DNA of 21,153 nt from 66-474 sp035717365 (GTDB taxonomy: Bacteria; Pseudomonadota; Gammaproteobacteria; Xanthomonadales; Rhodanobacteraceae): positions 1 through 21,153 of the forward strand of contig DASTIS010000111.1 of assembly GCA_035717365.1 (NCBI GenBank), read 5' to 3'. The number at the start of each line of letters is the position of its first letter. Position 1 is the first letter of the stretch. A program made the position numbers and the translations under genes. This document shows positions 14,524 through 19,258 of the stretch, one piece after another. The notes beneath the pieces are model-generated. The model had not been told where the DNA came from, did no database searches, and saw only the letters and a list, made by a program, of their open reading frames with translations.

Positions 14524-15153
14524 ATGAAACGACTCGCACTGACGCTCCTGCTGCTTGCCCCGATCGCGCTGGCCGGTTGCCAGACCATCAAGGCCCACAA
14601 TCCGTTTCGGCACAAGGAGCCGCCCTACAAATCCGCGCAGCAGGAGCGGCCGCTGGAAATGCCGCCGGGCATGGACCAGCCCCCATCCAGCGAAGCGTTG
14701 GCGATCCCCGATGCAGGCACCGGCACGGCTTCCGCGGCGCAACCCGCGATGACCGTGCCGCCTGCCATCCAGACCACGTCCACGTCGCCGGAACCCGCGG
14801 CCGCGGCGACGGCGACGGCTACGGGGAGTGCCAGCCTGACCTTGTCGGATACGCCGGACAGCGCCTATCACCGGGTGGGCCTGGCGCTGGAACGTGGCGG
14901 TGTCGGCAAGGTGACCGCGCACGACGACGCGGCGCATACCTATCAGGTCGCGGTCGATACCGTGGTGACCACGAAGCCCGAAGGTGGCTTTTTCCATCGG
15001 CTGTTCCATGGCAGCAAGAGCGAGACCGTGACCGGCAACGTCACCGTCAGCGTGGCGCCGCAAGGCAACGGCAGCGTGGTCGAGGCGAGCGGCAATCCGG
15101 ACGCGGCGGCGCGCGTCATTGCGCTGCTGACCCAGCGCCTGAGCGGCGGCTGA
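14524..15153 (+). CDS. bamC: BamC-like outer-membrane lipoprotein
   Basis: This 209-residue protein has a lipoprotein signal peptide with lipobox LAGC, Cys19 being lipidated. The stretch after it (KEPPYKSAQQERPLEMPPGM) recalls the unfolded N-terminal segment of BamC that lies across BamD. A low-complexity Ala/Thr/Pro linker (about 75-110) leads to one alpha/beta domain with the repeated SAYHRVGLALER start. E. coli BamC (344 residues) has two such domains, so this is a short form. Location directly after dapA is the conserved bamC position and supports the name. ATG 14524 gives the classic signal peptide; TTG 14503 and ATG 14509 only add residues in front. No clear ribosome binding site is seen. 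Confidence 0.7.
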   Translation: MKRLALTLLLLAPIALAGCQTIKAHNPFRHKEPPYKSAQQERPLEMPPGMDQPPSSEALAIPDAGTGTASAAQPAMTVPPAIQTTSTSPEPAAAATATATGSASLTLSDTPDSAYHRVGLALERGGVGKVTAHDDAAHTYQVAVDTVVTTKPEGGFFHRLFHGSKSETVTGNVTVSVAPQGNGSVVEASGNPDAAARVIALLTQRLSGG

Positions 15154-15175
15154 GACAAGGCCGGTCACGACGAAA

Positions 15176-15202
15176 AACGCCGCCCGAGGGCGGCGTTCTT
15201 GT
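15176..15202. terminator. Bidirectional intrinsic terminator
   Basis: A perfect 10-bp stem (AACGCCGCCC at 15176-15185, GGGCGGCGTT at 15188-15197) has a tiny loop. On the minus strand the stem is followed by a run of five T, the better orientation; on the plus strand by CTTGTGT. It serves the BamC-like gene on plus. On minus it lies just after the stop of the fdxA remnant at 15215-15250, so it looks like the original fdxA terminator. Confidence 0.8.
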
Positions 15203-15214
15203 GTCGACCGCGCC

Positions 15215-15250
15215 TCAGCGCTCCAACATTGGCAACTTGTCGGGCTTGCC
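15215..15250 (-). pseudogene. 3' remnant of a second fdxA gene
   Basis: Eleven codons and a TGA on the minus strand read GKPDKLPMLER, against GKPDKLPLLER at the end of the intact fdxA (15761-15796). Five of the six differing codons are synonymous, so this tail evolved as coding sequence before being cut off. Upstream of it (minus direction) the match to fdxA stops, and structured repeat copy C begins within about ten bases. Downstream is the terminator at 15176-15202. The rest of this gene copy is absent from the window. Confidence 0.75.
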
Positions 15251-15257
15251 GTGGCAT

Positions 15258-15375
15258 TTTTGTGCGATCGATCCGTAATCGCTGCCTCGTTTAATCGCGA
15301 TGAAACCGTGGTGGTCCTTGCATCACGGACATCGGAACGGCCATCCTTGGCCTGACTACTCACGACAGCCGCTTC
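15258..15375 (-). repeat. Structured intergenic repeat, copy C
   Basis: This is a full copy on the minus strand. In plus coordinates the 5' hairpin is GGCCA 15339-15343 with TGGCC 15348-15352. The middle stem is CCGTG 15306-15310 with CACGG 15324-15328, extended by GATG 15299-15302 with CATC 15330-15333. The 3' hairpin is GCGATC 15264-15269 with AATCGC 15277-15282, one mismatch. The left end GAAGCGGC is at 15368-15375. Just outside it a 19-base motif beginning GCTTCGAATC occurs twice (15371 and 15394). With the terminator and the fdxA remnant, this copy fills most of the 319-base gap before fdxA. Confidence 0.85.
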
Positions 15376-15472
15376 GAATCAGCATCTACAGCTGCTTCGA
15401 ATCGACATCTGTTTATGCGATCATTAGGGATTGCAATTCGTTTCGTCCCCGTCTCGCATCCCGGCCTGAGCC

Positions 15473-15796
15473 ATGACCTTCGTCGTTACCGACAATTGCG
15501 TGAAGTGCAAATACACCGACTGCGTGGAGGTGTGTCCGGTCGATTGCTTCCACGAAGGGCCCAACTTTCTCGCGATCGATCCTGACGAGTGCATCGATTG
15601 CACACTGTGCGAGCCGGAATGCCCGGCCAACGCGATCTTCCCCGAAGACGACGTACCGGCAGGCCAGGAACACTACATCGCGTTGAACAACGAGTTGGCG
15701 AAGATCTGGCCGGTACTGACCGAACGCAAGGAGCCACCGCCCGACGCCAAGGATTGGGACGGCAAACCCGACAAGTTGCCGTTGCTCGAACGTTGA
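15473..15796 (+). CDS. fdxA: 7Fe-8S ferredoxin FdxA
   Basis: This is a 107-residue low-potential ferredoxin. Nine Cys are present. By analogy with Azotobacter ferredoxin I, C9, C17 and C50 hold the [3Fe-4S] cluster and C21, C40, C43 and C46 the [4Fe-4S] cluster; C12 and C25 are extra. The C-terminal half (EDDVPAGQEHYIALN, then KDWDGKPDKLPLLER) is the usual FdxA tail. It acts as a cytoplasmic electron carrier; partners are unknown. It stands alone, with structured repeats on both sides in opposite orientation and a fragment of another fdxA tail upstream on the other strand. No clear promoter was found. Confidence 0.96.
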   Translation: MTFVVTDNCVKCKYTDCVEVCPVDCFHEGPNFLAIDPDECIDCTLCEPECPANAIFPEDDVPAGQEHYIALNNELAKIWPVLTERKEPPPDAKDWDGKPDKLPLLER

Positions 15797-15799
15797 GAC

Positions 15800-15833
15800 G
15801 GAAGCAAAGGCGCCGCCTTGGGGCTGCGCTTCC
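15800..15833 (+). terminator. Possible fdxA terminator hairpin
   Basis: GGAAGC (15800-15805) pairs with GCTTCC (15828-15833), and AAGGC-GCC-GCCTT forms an inner stem. It begins three bases after the fdxA stop. There is no T-run after it, so it may be only a 3' stabilising structure. Confidence 0.35.
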
Positions 15834-15860
15834 ATTGGTTGGCTCTTCGTGCGCAGCGGC

Positions 15861-15936
15861 GGTGGGCTCTGAAAAGTCAGGGCAGGGATGCCCGTTCTGG
15901 CGCTCGAATCCGCTGCGAGCCCCAATCGAAGCGGCT
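15861..15936 (+). repeat. Structured intergenic repeat, copy D (partial)
   Basis: The 5' part is intact: TGAAAAGTCAG, then hairpin GGGCA 15880-15884, loop GGGA, TGCCC 15889-15893. The middle is shorter (34 bases) with its own stem GCTCG 15902-15906 and CGAGC 15916-15920. GAAGCGGC follows at 15928-15935, but the GATC hairpin is missing. Copy E starts about 15 bases on, so D and E are in tandem. Confidence 0.7.
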
Positions 15937-15951
15937 GTGGACGCCCCGCTC

Positions 15952-16066
15952 GAGGCGGCTTTTGTGAACAGTCAGGCCATGGAAGGCCGTTCTGGTGTTC
16001 CGAGTGGCGCGGCGTAACTTCTTGACTTGCGGCAAGACGAAGCAGCGATCAGGGACGATCGCAAAA
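15952..16066 (+). repeat. Structured intergenic repeat, copy E
   Basis: This is a full copy. It starts GAGGCGGCTTTTGTGAACAG. The 5' hairpin is GGCC 15975-15978 with GGCC 15985-15988. The middle is 50 bases with hairpin CTTG-CGG-CAAG at 16026-16036. The 3' hairpin is GCGATC 16045-16050 with GATCGC 16057-16062, then AAAAATAAACAAACA up to the tRNA. It ends 11 bases from the CCA end of the tRNA gene. Confidence 0.85.
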
Positions 16067-16077
16067 ATAAACAAACA

Positions 16078-16153
16078 TGGCGCTCCCTGCGGGACTCGAA
16101 CCCGCGTTGCCGCCGTGAGAGGGCGATGTCCTGGGCCACTAGACGAAGGGAGC
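16078..16153 (-). tRNA. tRNA-Glu (anticodon CTC)
   Basis: This is a 76-base tRNA gene with CCA encoded (16078-16080). The 7-bp acceptor stem GCTCCCT/AGGGAGC closes the cloverleaf. The T arm carries GGTTCGAGTCC, and the anticodon arm is TCGCC-loop-GGCGG with CTC at 16117-16119. The sequence matches the usual bacterial tRNA-Glu pattern (TTCGTCTAG near the 5' end, GGCCCAGGACA in the D arm), with CTC instead of the common TTC. CTC reads GAG, a frequent codon in GC-rich genomes. It is transcribed away from pcnB. Confidence 0.96.
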
Positions 16154-16173
16154 GTGAGGCCGCGCAGCGCGCT

Positions 16174-16179
16174 AGTATA
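16174..16179 (-). promoter_or_regulatory. -10 box of the tRNA-Glu promoter
   Basis: TATACT on the minus strand lies 20 bases before the 5' end of the tRNA, at a fitting distance for a short leader. The -35 region is not convincing. Confidence 0.45.
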
Positions 16180-16215
16180 GCGGACTTCGTGTCTGGATCG
16201 CCGGCACGACGCCGC

Positions 16216-17613
16216 ATGGATGTCCTTCGCTTGAGTTCCGATTTTTCAGCATCCGATCGCACCGGACCGTTGCCGCGCGTGATTCCGCGCGACCAGCACA
16301 ATCTTTCCCGCAAGCAGATCAGCCATGGCGCGCTGCGCGTGCTGTACGGCCTGAAGGATGCCGGGTTCCGCGCCTGCCTCGTGGGTGGCGCGGTGCGCGA
16401 TTTGCTGCTCGAACGGCGACCCAAGGATTTCGATGTCGCCACCAGCGCGACGCCCGAGGAAGTCCGCAAACTGTTCCGCAACTGTCGGCTGATCGGGCGG
16501 CGCTTCCGGCTCGCGCACGTGATCTTCGGTCCCGAAATCGTCGAAGTCGCCACCTTCCGTGGCACCGGGACTGGCGGCGACGACGGCAACGGCACCGGTG
16601 ATCGCCACGTGGTCGATGGCCGCATCCTGCGCGACAACGTCTGGGGCACCATCGAGGAAGATGCGTTGCGCCGCGACTTCCGCGTCAATGCGCTCTACTA
16701 CGACATCGCCGATTTCAGCGTGATCGACTTCGTTGGCGGCATCGAGGATCTGGAACAGAAGCGGCTGCGGCTGATCGGCGATGCGGCCACGCGCTATCGC
16801 GAGGATCCGGTGCGGATGCTGCGCGCGGTGCGGCTCGCGGCGAAGCTCGGGTTCACGATCGACCCTGTGGCCGAAGCGCCATTCGACGCACTCGGCTCCC
16901 TGCTCGCGGATGCACCCCCGGCGCGGCTGTTCGACGAATGCCAGAAGATGTTCCTCGCCGGCTATGGGCTTGCGAGTTTCCGCACTCTGGTGCGCTACGG
17001 CCTGATGAAGCAATTGTTCCCCGGCACCGCGCGCGCGCTCGCGCAGGACGACTCCGGCGCGTTGCGGGCGATGATCGAGCGTGGTCTTGCCGGCACCGAT
17101 ACACGCGTCGCCGACGGCCGCCCGGTGACGCCGGCGTTCCTGTTCGCGGTGTTGCTGTGGGGCGAGGTCGCGACGTTGGCCGCGAAGCTCCAGGCCGAGG
17201 GCACGGTGCGTTCGCTGGCGTGGCAGCGCGCCGCGCACCGGGTCATGGCCGAGCAGGGCAAGCGCGTCGCGATCCCGCGCCGTTTCGGTTACGCGATCGA
17301 AGAGATCTGGGCGCTGCAGCCTCGCTTTGCCGAGCGCACCCGCAAGCGGGTTTTTCGACTGATGGCGCATCCGCGCTTCCGCGCCGCTTACGACTTCCTG
17401 CTGATGCGCGCGGACGAATCCGATGCGCTGCGTGAATCGGGTGAGTGGTGGACCCGGGCGCAGGAGTTGTCGCCGGACGAACTTTCGGCGTCGCTGGGAC
17501 CGCGTCCGCCTGGCGCCCCCGCTGGTGAAGCCGCCGCCAAACCGAAGCGGCGCCGGCGGCGTGGCGGCCGGCGGGGCAAGGCCGCCGACACACGGCCCGA
17601 TACGCAGGAATGA
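16216..17613 (+). CDS. pcnB: Poly(A) polymerase I
   Basis: This enzyme adds 3' poly(A) tails to RNA and so promotes its decay by exonucleases. The 465-residue class II nucleotidyltransferase has LVGGAVRDLLL at 55-65 and catalytic Asp71/Asp73 in KDFDVATSATP. RNCRLIGRRFRLAHV and EIVEVATFRG, shared with E. coli PcnB, and YREDPVRMLRAVR follow. The last 35 residues include a basic run (KPKRRRRRGGRRGK), as in E. coli, likely for RNA binding. ATG 16216 was chosen for the match in length to the family; an in-frame GTG at 16189 is possible. No clear ribosome binding site is present. folK follows after three bases, the same pair as in E. coli. Confidence 0.95.
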   Translation: MDVLRLSSDFSASDRTGPLPRVIPRDQHNLSRKQISHGALRVLYGLKDAGFRACLVGGAVRDLLLERRPKDFDVATSATPEEVRKLFRNCRLIGRRFRLAHVIFGPEIVEVATFRGTGTGGDDGNGTGDRHVVDGRILRDNVWGTIEEDALRRDFRVNALYYDIADFSVIDFVGGIEDLEQKRLRLIGDAATRYREDPVRMLRAVRLAAKLGFTIDPVAEAPFDALGSLLADAPPARLFDECQKMFLAGYGLASFRTLVRYGLMKQLFPGTARALAQDDSGALRAMIERGLAGTDTRVADGRPVTPAFLFAVLLWGEVATLAAKLQAEGTVRSLAWQRAAHRVMAEQGKRVAIPRRFGYAIEEIWALQPRFAERTRKRVFRLMAHPRFRAAYDFLLMRADESDALRESGEWWTRAQELSPDELSASLGPRPPGAPAGEAAAKPKRRRRRGGRRGKAADTRPDTQE

Positions 17614-17616
17614 TGC

Positions 17617-18099
17617 ATGCCTGAAGCGTACGTGGCGCTCGGCAGCAATCTCGACGATCCGCGCGCACAGGTCGAACGCGGTTTCGATGCACTGGCGGCG
17701 TTGCCGCACACCGCACTGCGCGCCCGCTCGCGCCTGTACCGGACCCGGCCATGGGGCGTCACCGAGCAACCCGATTTCGTCAATGCCGTGGCCTCGCTCG
17801 AAACCGCGCTGGCGCCGCGCGACTTGCTCGACGCTTTGCTCTTGATCGAATCGCGCGCCGGGCGGCGGCGCGATATCCGTTGGGGCCCGCGCACCCTGGA
17901 CCTCGACCTGCTGCTGTACGGCAACGCCGAGCTCCACGAACCGGGTCTGGACATCCCGCACCCGCGCTTGCACGAACGTTCCTTCGTGCTGATGCCGCTG
18001 GCCGACCTCGCGCCCGACCTCGAGGTGCCGGAACAAGGGCGCGTGGCCGACCTGCTGGCGCGCGTGGACAACGCGGGTTGCGTCCCGATCGTCGATTGA
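17617..18099 (+). CDS. folK: 6-hydroxymethyl-7,8-dihydropterin pyrophosphokinase FolK
   Basis: This enzyme transfers pyrophosphate from ATP to hydroxymethyl-dihydropterin in folate synthesis. The 160-residue protein has ALGSNLDDP at the start, TRPWGVTEQPDFVNAVASL, and RRRDIRWGPRTLDLDLLLY, with the Asp pair that binds magnesium, then IPHPRLHERSFVL. Length and motif order are standard. It begins three bases after the pcnB stop and is almost certainly cotranslated with it. Confidence 0.97.
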   Translation: MPEAYVALGSNLDDPRAQVERGFDALAALPHTALRARSRLYRTRPWGVTEQPDFVNAVASLETALAPRDLLDALLLIESRAGRRRDIRWGPRTLDLDLLLYGNAELHEPGLDIPHPRLHERSFVLMPLADLAPDLEVPEQGRVADLLARVDNAGCVPIVD

Positions 18100-18114
18100 G
18101 CTTGCAACCCCCGA

Positions 18115-18120
18115 TATACT
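18115..18120 (+). promoter_or_regulatory. -10 box close to the ribF start
   Basis: TATACT ends six bases before the ribF ATG (18127), so transcription from it would start at or next to the start codon and give a leaderless mRNA. The -35 region is poor. ribF also lacks a visible ribosome binding site. Confidence 0.35.
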
Positions 18121-18126
18121 GCGCCG

Positions 18127-19146
18127 ATGCTCGAGATCCACCGGGACATTGCGGGGCCATGCCTGGCTCCGAACGGCAGTGTGCTCACGATCGGGGCGTT
18201 CGATGGCCTCCATCGCGGGCACGAGGCGTTGCTCACCCGGGTACGCGACCGTGCGAGCACGCTGGGGCTGACCGCGGCGGCGATCAGTTTCGAACCGTTG
18301 CCCCGTGGGTATTTTTCGCGCGTCCCGTTGCGACGCCTCTCGTCGCTGCGCGAGAAGCTGTGCGGATTCGCCGACGCGGGGATCGAACGTCTGCTGTTGC
18401 TGCGTTTCGACGCACACCTGGTCGTGATGAGCGCCGGCGATTTCGTGCGCGACGTGGTCGTCGCCCGCATGGGGGCACGTGAAATCTGGGTGGGCGCGGA
18501 CTTCCGCTTCGGGCACAACCGCGCCGGCGACGTGGAACTCCTGCGCACGATGCAGGGCGAGGGTCCTTACCAGGTGCGTGTGCTCGATGCGGTTTCGACC
18601 GATGACGGCGAACGGGTGTCTGCGTCACGCGTCCGCGGCGCGTTGGCCGCGGGGGATTTCGGACACGCGTCGCGGCTTCTGGGGCGGCCCTTCACGATCG
18701 GCGGACGGGTGGTGCGTGGCCGGCGCATGGGCCACGAACTCGGCTATCCCACCGCCAACATCCGGCTCGGCAAGCGCGTCGCGCCGGTCTCGGGAATTTT
18801 CGCCGTGCGCGTGCACGGTGTCGCAGCCGGGCCGCTGCCCGGGGTTGCGAGCCTGGGCGTGCGCCCGACGCTCACGGGCAACGGCGAACCGCTGCTGGAG
18901 GTCCACCTGTTCGATTTCGACGGCGACTTGTATGGCCGGCGCATCGACGTGGAATTCGTCGCCAGGTTGCGCGACGAGGAAAAATTCGACGATCTGGATG
19001 CGCTTCGCGCGCAGATCGACCGTGATGCGACGCGAGCCCGGGAGATTCTGGATACCGAAAGGCACCACCCGGGAGCTGTCGCGGTCGATCCCAAGGGCGA
19101 GCCGCGGGATGCGGCAAGCGGTCCGGCGCGCTTCGGTCTGTCATGA
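18127..19146 (+). CDS. ribF: Bifunctional riboflavin kinase/FAD synthetase
   Basis: This enzyme phosphorylates riboflavin to FMN and adenylates FMN to FAD. The 339-residue protein has the N-terminal nucleotidyltransferase domain, with GAFDGLHRGH at 23-32, WVGADFRFGHNR and VSASRVRGAL. The C-terminal kinase domain follows from about 190 (RPFTIGGRVVRGRRMGHELG, then YPTANI, GVASLGVRPT, and LYGRRIDVEFVARLRDEEKF). A tail of about 30 residues goes beyond the usual end. The gene lies 27 bases after folK and 112 before ileS; the ribF-ileS order is widely conserved. Confidence 0.96.
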   Translation: MLEIHRDIAGPCLAPNGSVLTIGAFDGLHRGHEALLTRVRDRASTLGLTAAAISFEPLPRGYFSRVPLRRLSSLREKLCGFADAGIERLLLLRFDAHLVVMSAGDFVRDVVVARMGAREIWVGADFRFGHNRAGDVELLRTMQGEGPYQVRVLDAVSTDDGERVSASRVRGALAAGDFGHASRLLGRPFTIGGRVVRGRRMGHELGYPTANIRLGKRVAPVSGIFAVRVHGVAAGPLPGVASLGVRPTLTGNGEPLLEVHLFDFDGDLYGRRIDVEFVARLRDEEKFDDLDALRAQIDRDATRAREILDTERHHPGAVAVDPKGEPRDAASGPARFGLS

Positions 19147-19150
19147 AGCC

Positions 19151-19189
19151 GGATCCCGGATCGCCGCTGCACGGGGTCCGGAACGACGG
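19151..19189 (+). repeat. Diverged half-copy of the GTCATTCC-type repeat
   Basis: GGATCCCGGATC, a short core, then GTCCGGAACGACGG matches the right arm of the element at 10411-10504 (GGATTCCGGATC, then GTCCGGAATGACGG). The GATCC/GGTCC parts can still pair. The rest of the 112-base gap holds CCCCGGTCCCCGGTCCCC-type DNA (19210-19232) also seen at the start of thiD. Confidence 0.5.
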
Positions 19190-19258
19190 CCAAGGTTGTT
19201 GGTCTTTCCGGCCCCCGGTCCCCGGTCCCCGAATATCGAATCCCTGAATCCTGCTCAC

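Noticed and set aside
7324..16066. Structured repeats considered as integron attC sites
   Set aside because: They have fixed ends and a foldable variable centre, but no GTTRRRY or RYYYAAC core boxes. They are not arranged as a cassette array, and no integrase is in the window.
16246..18516. 756-codon open frame opposite pcnB, folK and ribF
   Set aside because: It spans three well-recognised genes on the other strand and has no recognisable domain.
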